64,000 nucleotides of DNA from Ifrita kowaldi (GCA_013398055.1 VZRS01012063.1:29173-93172); one strand, 5' to 3'; shown: positions 1 through 15,157, counted from the first letter of the stretch. Translations and numbers: made by a program. Notes: generated from the letters alone by a model not told the origin.

Positions 1-3000
1 ACTCCAACAGCTACAACTCAGTGCCAAATATATGAAGCAGTGCTGCCATCTGAGAAGCGTATGAGTATGTCCTGAGAACAGAGCATATACTGTACACCAC
101 CTTGTACTTAGTAAGCAACTTCTGCTTAACATTAAACCTCCTTGTACTTCTGATGCGGTTGCCTAGTTGCAAATGCAATGTCAGGTATTTTTATCTTGCA
201 CAAGACTATGCTTCTACGAGCAATTATAATCTAATTAAAGTCATTAATGTTTATGCCCTAGGGAAAAATTCAGTTATTTGTAGGCATCTGAGTTTTTCCT
301 GTCTTCCGATCCTTGTTGTAATTTATGCTTTGTTGAGCACTTCTAAACATCCACAAGTTACTTCACTTGCCACCTTAAAGCTGTGCCACCCTGTAGCCTA
401 CGGCACTGTTTTCAGTGCTTCTATTTAGAATTATACTGAATAAAAATGGGTAATATATCTATTAAAGTTTCAGAACTGGAGCTACAGCTTTTGAAGCCAG
501 GTTTTTGGGTTTTTTTCCTTTTACCAAAAGATGTTCAAATTTTCATACCATAAATCATGCCTTAATCAGAGTTCAGAACTGCCTGTGCCTTTCAAATGCA
601 AGCAGATCCCTAGGAGTGTCTAAAAGAATACACCAGTGATTTCAGAACCTAGAGCACTACTATAATCCTCTATAAAAACTATTTTGGAGTAGGAAGTGTC
701 AGTGAGGTAAAGATTTTAAGATAGGGTTGGAAAATTTCCTATTATTTACCAACTATATAGCAAATCTTCTCACCACTAAATTAATATTTTGTAAAGTGCT
801 GGAGTTTTATTTTCAGAATTCTGCTGAGACTTGATCCATAGACATTAAAGCCAATCCTAAGGATCCCACTGATTTAAGTAAGCTCTGGAGCTAACTTTGG
901 TGTCTCTCTTAGTGTCAGTCCACAGGCCACGAGGCAAAAGAAGGAACAGTGGCATCATTACCATAGGGTGTCTCTAATAACTTCCCAGGCTTCCAGGTTA
1001 GGACTTTTTCTGCTTGGAACTGAGAATGTTTGGGTGCAAGGTGAAGCAGCCAGCCAAAGAGCACATGATTTCATTTCAAGCAATCCAACTCAATTACTGC
1101 AGAGGGTGTGGGAAGTGATCTGTCTGTATCACTGCTGTCAGCCCAATGGAGGATCACTGCCAATGGCCTGTGACAAGCAAAACATTTTCACGGCTGTACC
1201 TACTAGTCTATCAGCAAAAAATGTTCCCATAACTTCAGAAGAAAAGGGATTTTAACTACAGCTGTGAAAAAAACATTTCCTCGTGTAATTCCACATTTCA
1301 AACATTTTTCACTCCACATGAGTGTGAAACTAAAACTTCTTGAAGGTTTTCACCAAGAGAAAGCATGCTTTCCCTGACACTTCCAGATCAGGTTCAACGT
1401 GGTGTACAACCTGGTCTAAACAAGGGGTGTAAGTTTAAACCTTTTTCTAACATATCATGAGCACCAGGCTGTCTTGGGGTGGAACTGTTGCAAATATACC
1501 CTATCTACAAACATTCAAACATTTTACTGCAGCCAGGACTTGATCCCAGTAGAGTTTGTGAACTCAATTGTTGTGATTTGGGATGTCTGCTTGTCCATCT
1601 TTATCTCACTCCAGCATCGGGTCAAGACAGCTGTCCCAAACTAAGCTAAATACACTTCAGTTTGACAACCAGTCACTTAATGACAAAAGTCATTTTAGTA
1701 GAATATTCCCAACCAGTGGCAGTAATGCTCCTTTTGGAACACATTCTAAATAGCAATCAGCATGGCCAGCCTGACCTTGTCTGAAATCTGTTCAGAACAG
1801 ATTTAATTAATGAGACTAGAAAGCTAGAATAGAGTCTGACGTGGCCTGTATTCTCCACAGACCGGGGTATTTTTCAGCTGGAATGCCCTTTAGTAGGGGT
1901 CTGCTGCCCATAGAGTACAGTCCCATGGCCAAGGCAGTATGGGTCATTAATGTGCAATCAGCAGCATTTAAGCACATATTGTTACATACAAGTTCTTCTA
2001 AATATGGATTATGAAATCATTGATCCTTGGGAATTATTCTTAATATCTGCAGAATTAAGAAATCCAGGCAGACATTCTGTCTCAATAGCGTAAGCATAAC
2101 TTTATTTACAATGTTTTTAAAGCTGACTTAAGAATATGTACAGAAATAGTCTTCTTTCTACAAACTGTTGCATTCACAATCCTAGGGGAAAAAAGTAAAA
2201 GCTAAAATATTCTTCTCTATTTTCAAACTAGAAACATGTCAAGCAGTTTTTAACACCTGAGTTGCTTGTGTTACTCAGAAGTGTTCATCTACATTTAGGC
2301 ACGTAAACTCCATATATTTCAGGTTCCTTCAGCATACCTTGTTTAGTGTGCATGTCAGGACATCAACATTATGCTGAGAAGGTTTAATTATCTGCTACTT
2401 ACATCACATATCTCCAGCCCACACTTTATGGTCCAAGCTATTAACGGAAAGTTTGGAATATGACTACAGGTTAAAATGGATTTATTTGATTAATGTGTAT
2501 ATACAAGTGTGGGTTCTCTTGTGAACTATTCAAGTGTTGAGTTTAATTGAGCTACAGCTGGTGCTGACTGTGTTTTCAGAGAGTAGGGATTTACTGACTG
2601 ATTGACTGTCTCTCCCTTTTAACCTGGATGAAGATGCATTCAGTAAGAAGTGAAATTTCCTGATGATACAAAACCACAGGAAGAATAGAAAAAAAGAGCA
2701 ATAATCTGAATGAAAACAAGAGCATGTAAGATCAAGTAGTTTATATAAAAGAACTGAAACTAGACAATCCAGTTAGAAAATGCATGAAATCAGGGATTTT
2801 GTTTGTAAACCTCCAATTCAACTGGGGAGGAAGGAAGAGGGAAAAAAAAAAACAAATAAGAGCTACTATTCCAATGACAATGCAAATCTCCTTTGGAGAG
2901 GCAGAATAAATTACATTAATGAACTTTTAAAACTCTTCAGCTGAGAACCTCTCTCCCTTGTTGACAGAGATAGATACAGCTGTTCAAATGGTATCGCAGA

Positions 3001-6000
3001 GGGAAAGCAGAAAATCAGGAAAAAGAAAGCAATAAAAAAAATTTTCTTCCCCGCTCAAGGATGTCAAACATCCTGTGTGACTTGTCATAAGTACTGCTTA
3101 TCCTAAGGAAAAGCAGTGAAACCAAATGCAAATTTCCAGGGTGTCACCAAAAGTATAAAAAAGAAATTGAGCTATCCAGTTAGAAACAAAACAAAGACAA
3201 GTAAAATCCCCCAAACCTCCATAGGCTTCATTATCTGAAAAAGCACTGCAAAATTTAACACTTGTGATCATTTTGCCTGAATAGAAGTTCTGGACAATGA
3301 TCAAGAAAGAGACCACCACAAGGGCTGTTTTCAGTTATTCTGGACGTGCAAAACCAACACTCCACATCTATCCTGACCCTATTCCACCTTCCATTAACAG
3401 AGCACATCCTGCCCTTCTGTAGGTGGGAAAGTCACTTCTCTATTTCAGGTTTTTCTTCTCTTCGACCTTTCCTTTTTTTCACCAGTAATGTCATTACTGG
3501 CTTTCCATAAAACGTGATCTGTTCTTTACATGAAGGTTTAATATACCTTTTTTTTTCCTCCCTTGCAGGGAAGAAATACAGTAATTTTTAATTCTCCTTA
3601 ACCTATATCTTGTTGCTGCCCAAAGTTATAAATTAAGATGTTCTAGAAAAATGGTTTGTTTTCATGATGCATATTTTCATTCACTGAGAAAGAATGGGTT
3701 CTACACCAAAATAATTGAGGAAATCTAATTATTTAGAAAATCTCAGTTGTTCCGAATAATATCCCTACTATGAATTCGTATGTACAGTCTAGGAAGCTGT
3801 AACATCAGATTTTCACGTAGTTTTTCACTTTTTTACACTAGGATAGGAAATGTTATAAGAGCACTGTGTGCCAGGTTTGCCAGTATCTTGAACGTTTGAA
3901 AATCTCAACTGTCATCTGACTCGACAGGTCATGGAAGCAGATGTACTTCTAAAAACAAACACAGGAGCTGGGAGTGAAGACATGCAATGTGTGGGACTGT
4001 GATGCCATCATGTCACTGAGAATTTTGTCTTTTAATTTGGATTTCAAAGCATAAACCCCCTCTAGCTAGCCAATCTTAAGCTCCTCTCCTCAGTGTGGTG
4101 GCTTCTCTCCTGTTCTATAACCCTGGTTGCCAAATATATCTATCAACAGATGGCTGATTGGGAGAACCGGCTCCTTTTGGTACAGGGGGTCACCAACCAG
4201 GAAAGAGCGATGTGCTCAATATATTATGCAATAAAATATGAAGCTTGAGCTCAGATGACAGAGCCTATTCCTGGTAAATGAGATCTGGCAAGTCTAAAGC
4301 ATATATTGAAAGTGTAAGATTTTATTCACATGCTAGTCAGAAAAACTCCTCAAAAATACCTATCCTAATCCGTCTCAGAGGAATTCAATGCACGCAAACA
4401 CAAAAAACCAGAGTAATAAAAAAAAAAACAAACCCACACAAAACCACCAGAAAATATACACACTCTCAGTAGTAGCCTCTGATCGCTGAGTATCACGATG
4501 GCAGAGAGAGCCGTAAATTCCCCAAGTTCTTTGTTATGGTGTGCACAATACATACAGTGCAGAATAAGAATGAGTAGGTGCTTTTACTGTGACACTTCTT
4601 TAAAGAGTGCCCCATTCTTACAGATGGAAAAGAAAGACATTGTGAAGAAAAGTTGCTGAGAGGTCTTTATACTTAGCAGAGTATAGAGAAGGTGTTTACA
4701 GTGTGGTATCTCCTCCTTTTTTCCTCCAAGTATAGTCTATTCTCTACACCAGAAATAAATTAGTTGTCTTTCCTGATTTTATTTTGGAAGAACATTTAGA
4801 AGAGAGATACAAGTATGGAATAAATTTAAAATATTAGTGGGAAAATAATGTAAAAACATGTATAAACACTAACAAGCTGAATTTTAAAAAATTGTAACAA
4901 GATTGACAGCTATTGCTTCATCCTTGCAGGTTTGCCTGTACATTACCAAATGTACCAACACTGTATTCCCATTTTATTCCAGCAAAAGGAGATAGCCTTT
5001 GCTTAGGCCAGCAAGTCTGTTACTACTTCTGTGCTAGAGTAATTAAAAGCAAAGTCATAAAGCTTCTAATTCCTACAAGGATGTATTGAAATTCCACAAT
5101 TTTTTTATTATCTTCTCCAAAGTACTATTTATAAATCCTGTCTTTGATAGCTTTTCTGCAAGCTATTTGTAAAGCACATTCACTTGCAGAGAAATCTGGC
5201 TCCACCAAGTGACGATCGCTGTGATTGCTAGTCTACACCTGGACCCAAGACAACACAGATGGGTACGTAATATTAAACTAATTTAGTAACATGGGATTTT
5301 GTTGGATAGCTTTGAACTTCAGTATATCATACATTTTAAATAGATTATCTTGTAGTGTAGATGGTAAGTGAAAACACTGAAGCAAGGCAGGGAATTTATT
5401 TGTCCCACTGGATGATGATGAAATTTTGTCTTACAAAAGCACCCATTGGATTACTGTTAGTAACTCCACAAAAAACACCCGTGAGAATAATTGTAGGAAG
5501 GTAGGAGGGAGGCAGGAGAGTAAATTATTTTCCTGAAATTCATTCCACACCTTCCAGGTGCAGATAGATAATGAGAGAAAGCCTGCTGGAATATGAGGAA
5601 TGTGTATGAATGAACTTGCTACACAGTCCTTAATGTAAGGTCTAAAAGAACATGCTCTGGACAGTTAAAAACAAAGTGGATGAAAATCACAGGTGTAACA
5701 AAGATTAGTACAAAATGTATTCTGCAATACTATTTTTGAATGATGGCATATCCTGAAAGGGAAGTTTTTAAAGCACTTCAGGTGCCCAGGGAGATACTAT
5801 GAAAAGCCTGACAGTGCAACTGAAATTGCTTTGGATGCTGCCTGCATTGACTTTGTGAACCCACCCAAAGACCCTGGCCTTAGCTTTTTCAAGCTCATGG
5901 GGGCATGAAAAAGTAGCTCTGCTGAAATTCAAAACTACCATGTTGATAGGTTTTAAATATCACTGTTAGTCAATAGTAAATTTTACCATAAACAGCAGGA

Positions 6001-9000
6001 TTTGTTTTATCATCATTGTTACTCGCAGTTGTTATTTTTGGTGAAGAAGACTACGGAAAGGCTGAGCAAACTGTCTTTTGCTACCTTAGAGTTGTACTCC
6101 GATTAATTCTTAACAGAAAAACCAATACAAGGGGTCAGCATCTATTGGAAAGTATCATAAACCCATGCACATGTATACACATATGTGCACTCACGCATGG
6201 GGCATACAAACTACTAGAAATTAATTTAACATATTAATATCTTCGGATTATAGTTCTCTCTGCCATTATCCCTAGCTCTACAATAATGCAGTGTTTGTTT
6301 TATTTGTGTGTTCTGTTACGTGTTCTGTTCTTCAGAAAAGGCTGGTTGAGGAGGAAGCCTGCTCCACAGCACAGGAGATAACTCAGTATGCCCAAGGGAG
6401 AGAAAGCCAGAGGGGTCCACAAGAAGGAATAGACAGGACATTCACAACAAAGAATGGTCTGGCTCCAGAAAGACTGGAAAGAACTTGCAAACAGGACTAC
6501 ACAGAAACTGTAGGCACCCAGCAGCTCAAACCTAGGGTCTGTCTGCAGTGATAGTGGACAAGAAGAGAACAAAGCATAAATCCTTTTTCTGGGGTGTCAC
6601 CTCAAGTTGCCTTAAGTTTTCTTCATATAAAAAATGTAGAAATGCAACTATTTATTTAAATAAAATTTAGCTTTTTTAGTCTAGAATTTTTTTGATCTTT
6701 TGGGGGAGTTCATTATAAGATGAAAGCCTGAGGAATTTCACATCAAAGCTGTATTCCACTCTGCATCTTTTCACAGGAGGGAACAGACAACCTTGCAGGC
6801 CAATAGAAGCTGCTAGTGTCCTAGATCCTGGTGTTATTCTGAGAAAGGGAAGGGGGATATGAACAAAATAGCACAGAAAATCACCTCTGGATCTGAACTG
6901 ACTCCTTTTGAAGAACACATTCAGTGCTTCTAAAAGCCAGATGTTTGCTTAGATTCTTTGTTAATCTGACACTGTGCCTAAGGTGGGGGGTGGGGGGGAA
7001 ATTACACTTTCCTGCTGAAGATCAGGGGCAAATAAAAATCTTAGGGTTTTTTCCTAGATTTTTACCAATATTCTGCCCTTAGCATTCTAGGCCTTTATTC
7101 CTTTGAAGCTGCAGACTTTTTATGATTTATGGACTTAAGTATCAATTAGCAAGAAAAGCAATCCTTGGAATCCTGAACAATTAGTGTTAGTGTTACTGTC
7201 TCTAACAAATGCTAGCAACACCAAATTCCACTGGCTCATAAGAAGATACCCACTCTAGAGTTAAAATCATAGTTATCCCAAACTGTAAATGGACTGTTTA
7301 GCAAACAGCAGCTGAATCAGGAAGCAGAAAGCAATAAGCTGGCAGAATACAATACAAATTAAAAGAAGAAAGTGTAGATCTTAGTAAAATCTGTGCTGAA
7401 GACTGCACTGAAAAAAATAAATAGTTGAAATGTCTGGTAATTTAAAATGGACTTTGGTGCAAGATTTCAGGATTAAAAAAAGCCAAAGTGAGTTTTCATG
7501 AGGCAACAGATAAGCTACAATAAGCCAGTACTAAGGCAGACACATGAAAATATTATTTTTAGCAAAAGGATTATGGCAACTGCAGACTCCCTCATTTCTT
7601 CCTCACTATTAAGTACTCCAGTTGACTACAGAAGACCACACACGAAGACCTAGGCCTCTTTACTATCAAATAATGCACAGTCTGACAAACTATATAAAAA
7701 TAACAGAATTAAAATGGGTTTGCAGCTGGGTAATATGTGGTTGTTCAGCCCACAGGCAATCAGATAAAACATGATGTGCACATTGAGCTCCCATTTTAAG
7801 CATAGCAGTATCTTCCTCCTATTTCTGGAACTTCTGTGTTTCTAGACCTCTGGAAAATAAAAGAAAAAGAAAACAAAGGAGACTCCTAGGTTAACCATAA
7901 TTTCTTAGCTGGCCTAAGCTGTCCAGGAGTACCTGTATGTGCATGTGTGTGTTTATTTCCTTTGCTGACTGCGGCAGCAGCCAGGGTATCTGATGGAGGC
8001 ACAACAGTACCTGTAGGAATTAAACTAGGAAAGCCAGAAATAAGTTGCTTTATCTAAATGTATATAACAGGAACCAAAGACTCTTCTGCAACAGTCTACA
8101 TCTACTTTCCAGCACAAAAATGGCAGGAGAGATGTGTAGGAAGGTGACTGCATGTTGAATGGGCTCCATGTCTGTAATTTCATTTTCTCTACATCATCTT
8201 CACAGAAAACTGTCATTTGACCACCTCTGTTCAGATTTGTGCTCATTTCTTGGCGAACAAGTACTTCAATCTAATTTATCTCATGACATTTCTATAAAAC
8301 TGCTTTGTACTAAAGCATTTTGAAAGTCTTCTATTAGGTCTCCTCCCAACCTTTTATTTTAGCAATAGTTGGCTTAACTACAGTGAAAAACTTTCTGGGA
8401 ACATACTGATTACATTAAACTTTGTGACATAATGGTTTAATTACTTTTTTCAGTAATATTTCAGCATTTTACAATTATTTTATCATGTCAAATGCTGTGC
8501 TCTCTTTCTATTGATTTAAATAGTTCAGATTGAAGAAAATTTGGTCACAGTATCTCATTTTTCAAATGTTCTTAAATTTTTAAATATTTGAATTACACAA
8601 AATAAACAATGGAATATCCATTAAATCATAGTCTTTTTCAACATACTGGTTTTTTACTTCCTCTTTCTTAATACAATCTCTAGTTCGTACCATACCTATT
8701 GTGTCTGCCTACAAATACAAAATAACAATATTGTATCTTTTTATTCTGATTTCTCCAATAAAACAGAGGGAAAATATTCTGAAAGGACAGAAAACCAGAT
8801 GAAATCATGGGAATGAAAAGCTGTAACATTGGACACTACAGTACAGTTGCAAAGCATGATAATAGAATGATAAAAGGTACCGAGATACAGAGGAACACAA
8901 GAGCAGAAAAGTGCAAAGATAACAGACCTTGGAGAATTCTGCCACTGTTCCACTTTTCTGTCAGTCAAAAACCTTGTCATGTTTGAAGTTCACATCTGCA

Positions 9001-12000
9001 GCAGTTCAGCTGTCTTTTCCATTCTCTTTACCATTGTCATGCCACTTACAGCTTTTGCTGGTGACAGATCTGTTTCAACTGTTCAAGTAAACATCAGGAT
9101 GTTAGTGGCAGGCTAAGCTACAGAAACAAAACATCCGCAAACCTTAGAAGCCATTTTAATATCAAATGTTATAATGTCATTTTGGCCATACAGCTATGAT
9201 TTCAGTTGATCCTCATGAGTATTCATCATTCAAACCCTTCACTTCTTCAAAAGAAACAGCAGCCTTAGCGTGAGTAGATCCATTATCAACAGAAGCACTG
9301 AATGATGGTTGCAGTGTATTCCTTTATTCTAGAACTGACCAGTCTTTTTTTGCCTTTTTTTTCTGTCTGGTATTACCCACAGCATTTCCCACAAAATGTT
9401 AAAGTAATAAAATAATCCTGCTTATTTTAATACAGGCAACATACCTAGAGCAGAACCAAATGGAGTACTACAGAGTAATGGTGTTTGCTTCTTTGTCTAT
9501 CCTTGGCTGTTACGGCTATATAATTTATTACACCCTATCATCCCCCTGTCTACCCTATCTTGTTCTCTGTGGTGGACTGAAGTCAGTAAAAAGTGTGTGT
9601 GCAGGACCTCTTGTGAGAGAACAAAGTGTCAATCTATATCTCTGTCTCCTGCCTACGAACAATGATTAGCTCTCTCAAAGTCACTCACCCATGACCCAAA
9701 CCTCGGAGAGCTGACTGCAGCAATACAACCCCAGCAGGAAGGAAAATTGCTTTTCCACACTTCATAAAAATCCTCCTTACCCAAATATTCTGATCTAGAG
9801 GCAGTGCTGGCTGTCAAGACTTTTTTTTCCCTACCCAGCACCAGTGTGCTCCAGCCAATGAGCATGCCAAATGCCTCTGTTAATTTCTTCAGGCTTCTGT
9901 CTTTCATCATGTTTTACCAGTGGCTTTAGGAGCCAGTAAGGATTGTACATACTACTACAAGGCCTCAACCAAATACTTGTATTTAATGTGTACATATAGA
10001 GTAGTTGTGCTTAAAGAGAAAGCTAAAAGCAAAGAGATCAGCTCTAACCCCAGGGTTACTGATATAAACCAAGACCCTCTCCACTGACACCATAGCACCT
10101 ATAGAAAGAAGGTATGTAAGAGTGGGAAGCTGGTGGCACTCTGCTCCATCAGGATCCAGGATTTCTGCACTTATTATCATATGATTAATATTCACCTCTC
10201 AGATGACGACAGGTGTATTAGCATTAAGAAAAGCTACACTAAAACATATTCTTGTATACATGAATGTGATGATAGTATCATCATCATCATTAGAATCAAG
10301 ATCCACTATGCAGGTCATTTTTGTCCTTGTCTCTTTATGCTACAATTCTAACAGTGGCATATTCTACTCCTGAGCTATTTATTCATCATGAAAAACAGGG
10401 TAATAACTGGTGGAAAGCCACATATTTGTACAAACAGTAGAAGGAAAAGAAATAGTTTTGTCAGTAAGTATTCCATTTGATGGTTAAAAAAAAAAAAACT
10501 TCAAAGCTTAAACAGTTTACTTACTTAAAACCACCTGGAAACCTAGAACCAGTGCTAAGCTTCACTTCAATAATGTGAGACAGAGGTTGGTATGAGATTT
10601 GGGGGTAGAAAATTTGAGGGGGAGGAGGTTGCTTCTGACGGCATGCTCTGGAACTGCCGTGTACTGGACAAAGTCAGGGCTCTGGTCTGCTGATAGGTGG
10701 TACAATGATAAATTAAGATACCTACTCGATGGAAACGTTGAGAAAATGTTAAACATTTAATATACTCATTTGACTCATGAGTCCTTCTTGCTCATTAGAT
10801 CCATGTAGCTTCAAGGTTTCAGATTGGTACTTATATTGTTGCAATACTGCTACAAATTAAGACACTCTTTTGGGATTCTGGACTTTCCCTGGCACTAAAA
10901 GGAAAGATTTTGTGGCAACTCAGACATGTATAATTCAGAGCGTCTAAAGTGAAAGACACAGCTGTATCTGACCCATATAATAACCACGGTATGTATTTTT
11001 GTCACTGGAATATCTCTCATGAACAGATCAAGATACTTATTAATCTTTCACATCCTTACTTACATTAGACTGATTAATAATTGAAAACATTTTAATTTAG
11101 ATTTAATTAGAACATAAAGATTTATGTCTGCATATGCATTTAGAACAATTTAGAATACATATGTACATCAGAAAGACACTGATACAACTAATGTAGGTAT
11201 GCTGATTTATAGCTAACTAATTTTAGCTTAATGAAACTGATGTTGCCCCATGCTTCAATTAACTCAGGCTTCTTTTCCTCTTACATTTGTGGTTTTGGTT
11301 GTAAGTAGAACAAAGTTATTTTTGAGAAAGAAAAACATTAGCATTGTAATTAGAAAGCGGTTGTGGATAACTCAGAATAGAGAATGTAATACTAATAACA
11401 TATTCCAAAATAGAAATGGTCTGAACTTTAGCAGCTTATAGCTCCTATTTGATAAATCCTTCTGAAATGTGAAAGAAATAGCACATATGGACATACATAA
11501 AAATAATGACACCCCAATAATGCTCACTTTTCTTTTTAATCTTGCTGAAGGACAAATATCAATTATCTGGTTGTCAAAAATTTTCAGGTCATTATTTCTA
11601 CACAATTTTCAGCCAAACTTGGTCAAGCTAGTACAACACCTTTTTTGTTCAAATACGTCTGTGTCAGCTTCTTCAAAAAATGTTTGCTGCTTTTCGTTTT
11701 TCAGGGAAGAAGAGGCTGCATCAGCATGTTGCAGTCCCCACAGTTGTCACACACCAAATATTCTTAGACTCCTGTCATGATACTTCTGAGATGATGATAG
11801 CTACAAGCATCCTACTCCAAACTGATCAGAGCTGAACAGTTTGAGGGCAGTTCACAAATGAGCCATCCGATGGGCAAGCAGAGAAGCACTGCAAGGCAGC
11901 ATCAGTGTGCAAGTCACAGCAAATGAGAACAGAACTGACTCAGCTAGACATAAATGATCTTCCCAAACCCCAAAAGTAATGGAAAGCAACACAGTCCTGT

Positions 12001-14600
12001 GTGCCACTAATCAGTCTCTCTCGCTCTCTCTTGCTAAAGGAAGAAAATCCTGTAGCTGTGTAAGAGCCACTTTTAAGGATGTTTTCTAACAGAGAACACT
12101 TTGCAGTATTCATTAATTTGCTGCTACACACCATAGTATATTGTATCCACTTTTCTTTCTGTCCTCACAGTATGCACTGCATTACATTCATTATGACTTC
12201 CAGCTCTGTACCTTTTTGTGGTAGAGGTAGTAAAACATGAGTCATATGGTGGTTAACACAGACAGTACAAACATCATTGTGGTTGCCGGATGCAGGGTTG
12301 GATGTGGAGCAGCTGGAAAGATGGGTGGGGTGTTTAAGTTGGGTATCTGGAGGTTATCCAGCTGCCTGCATCAACGAAAGCTTGCCATCAGTCACCACAT
12401 CATGGCTGCTCTTCTGTGCCCTACTGGTGATCACCAAAAACGAGTGAAAAAGTATATTCAGCAAGTCTAAACATCTGTTCTTATAGAGCCATACACTTCA
12501 TCCTGTTATTGAAACCATTAGGAGTTTTAAAAATATTTTCCATCAAGTACCAGATTATCAATGACTCTCATAAGCATCCACTCAAAAAGTTGAAGTTCCA
12601 TTTATTTGAAGAGTTTGGTTTTGGTAGCAATAGAAGTAACTAATTAAAATTGCATAGGATATCTTATATCTGATTGTTTGCTCAGTTGGGAAAAACAACA
12701 ACGTCCTGACTTTGAGCCCTAACAGAATGTATTGGACCTCACCATGTAACCCCACACTCAGAGGTGAACTCTGACAAGTATCCAGAATGCTCCCAGAATC
12801 ACTGCTCCAATTCCTGTAATTTGCTGTCATTATATTAAGAAACTCTTGCCTTGTAATGCAAGACAATAAATCGAAGATGAGAGCAAATCTTTTCATACTG
12901 CAATTCCAGTCGCAGCAGCAGCTGTTTTGCCACATGAGTACACCCGCTAGAAATAAACTAATAATCCACAGCAACTCTGGCATCAATGACAGCATCAATC
13001 TTTATAGAGGAAAATGTGAAATTGCTTACAGCAAAGATTCAGTCGAGCTAGAAGAATTCACTGCTTGGAATACTCCGCTATAAATAAATAAAATGATACA
13101 GAGGGTGTAACCTGCAATAGAAACACAACTGTCTAGAGATGAGACTAATGCACAAATGAGCACACCTCAGTAACAGGGAAAATGTGATTATCAGGATACA
13201 GAAATTCAAATACAGGAAATCAAAGATAATCTGCAGAAAGATTCCAAAGTGTTTCTGAAAGAGGTGTAACAAAATTGATGGAAAACAATGGAACACAAAA
13301 AGGTGAAGAGAGGATTTTTAATCTTGATATAGGTATACTCAAGACCAAAACCAAAATTTAATTAAGAGTAGCACTTAGATAGTAATGAGGAAAGTATTAT
13401 TTTTTTAATCAAAACAGGGTTCATTTAATCACAAGCAGTGTGTTTGTGTCAAGCTAATAAATGACTAATGGATAAAAGACCTTACCAGCGTTGCTGCGAA
13501 CCATCAATTCCTACTTGGCCAAATGCAAAACACCTGCTGCCTTTAAGCAAGACAAAGTTTGTAGGGATGGGTATTGCTTTGGGTTGGAATAGCTGTGCTT
13601 AGCTGAAAATAAAAAAAAGCTGAAAAACAACCCCCCAAGCCCCCAGAAGCTGAGTTCAACGAGATAAGTTTCATCTGTGTTTAGAGACAGAGAGATTTGC
13701 AAGGCCCCAGGTGACACTGTTAGCTGCAGCTAAGTGGAGGAGCGTGCCCAATTATTGCCTTTAAAACAGTGAGAGGCCTGTGGGAAGGGAATGGGAAGTT
13801 AATCATACAGTACCAGAAAATCAGTATTTCTACAGACTATGTGATTTTTAATGTCCACTACACCTATATTTTTCTTCTGCTTTGGGGAGGGGGGATTGGG
13901 GTGTTTTGGGGTTTTTTGGTTGCTTGGTTGGGTTTTTAAAAATTTTCCCCCAAGCCTGAGAGATTTTATTTTGCTTTGGGGGAGCTGTTTGGGGCGGGAA
14001 GGATGGGTTGGTAGATATTACTTAGTCCCAGCAAGCAGACAGGAAAAAAGCAAAAAACATGTAACGAGAAACTAAGATTGTAGGTTGCTGTGGTTTTGTG
14101 TGTTACTAGTAAGTAAGTGGGTCTAATGTGTGAATATCGCTCATCATCTTTCATGCTGAATCCTAAAGAAAATATGGGGTTTTTTACATGATCTCATGTC
14201 TCCAAAGGGGATTGTCACACTGCATCAAGGGCTGAGTTGGCAGGACAACTTAGTTGCTAACAGGAATGCAACACCAACTTTAATGATATCTATTGATGAA
14301 GTAGGACAGTAAGTTAAACATTTATTTATACTACTGTAAAAAATACATAGATGAGGCCAGCAATGCTGAACTGGAAAAACAAAAATTACATGATCTTGCA
14401 AAGAGCGGGAAAGGACAAATGCACACATATCATGGTTTCTGTCATGATCCATGAGAATTTTTCAAGTCTGAAATCAGACTGCCACACCACATCCAAGCTG
14501 TAATGAATAAAACCAGGAAATTGGGAATAGCTGTAAGAAAAAAAAAAAGTGTAGCCGCTATGAAATGCTGATTTAACAGAATTGAGAATACCATTTATTC
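1..14600. other. AT-rich intergenic region, no gene recognised
   Basis: This long stretch upstream of SGO1 is AT-rich and carries only short open frames, none longer than about 140 codons. None resembles a known protein or is flanked by convincing splice sites. It contains poly-A/T runs, a short (ATC)n tract near 10276-10292, a CT-rich run near 12011-12035, and a G-rich tract near 13884-13911. In human, the flank of SGO1 away from KAT2B is gene-poor, so a gene desert here fits. Distal enhancers or lncRNA exons cannot be excluded from sequence alone. Confidence 0.7.
13884..13911 (+). other. Potential G-quadruplex tract
   Basis: Four runs of at least four G occur in a row with loops of 1, 3 and 6 bases (runs at 13884-13887, 13889-13894, 13898-13901 and 13908-13911). 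This fits the usual G4 pattern. It lies about 2 kb upstream of the SGO1 start codon in a G/T-rich patch. Whether it folds in the cell is unknown. Confidence 0.5.
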
Positions 14601-14639
14601 TGTTAATAAGACATCCTTTAGCCGTTTTTTTTTATTTCT

Positions 14640-14960
14640 CCCGTTTCTCTCAGTGTTTAATCAAGGTTCAGCACGCCGTGGTCAAGATGCATATGAGCAC
14701 ATCGAAGATGCAGCTTCCCTCACGCTTGTCAGGAAAATCCACAAACGCCAGAGGTTTATGTCCAAAGAGGAGACAGAGGAATCCTGCAACTTCATTCGAA
14801 TAAAGGGAGAGTCCACTGGGGCACACGCCTGCAGGGTTTTCTCTCTCGAGGTTTCAGAGGGCGCAGCCTCCTTTTATCCTAAACTCCGGGCCGAATGTTG
14901 CCCTCTTCCTTTCCCCCTTGGCTGAGGTACTAGGGAGGTGCAGCCTTCCCGAACCGCCTA
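14640..14960 (-). repeat. LTR-like block with TATA-type promoter motif (tentative)
   Basis: The composition changes abruptly from AT-rich flank to a moderately GC-rich block. Read on the minus strand it has a TATA-like motif (GATAAAAGGAGG, about 14870-14881) followed by a GC-rich stretch and a CTCGAGAGAG segment. It looks like the promoter half of an avian endogenous-retrovirus LTR. I could not place the TG...CA ends or a target-site duplication, so it could be another repeat or a diverged promoter-associated segment. No retroviral gene is seen next to it. Confidence 0.35.
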
Positions 14961-15157
14961 CCCCATGTCCCCGCTTGAACCTACTGTTTTATCCCAAAGT
15001 TCAGGCTTGTGCAGACCCTTGTCTGTTTCAGGAGCCAAGCTGTCAGGGCTCTGCAACAAACCTGCTGCCCAGGCTTAGCAGAGACATTATGATCCATTTC
15101 AAAGACGTGAACACCCATACCTTCACCCACTCAATTGTTTGTAAAGACATTAGCTTT

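Noticed and set aside
12582..12998. 138-codon open frame on the minus strand in the intergenic desert
   Set aside because: No recognisable domain, biased composition with many Cys/Ile/Leu, no splice context, and frames in AT-rich DNA of this length arise by chance.
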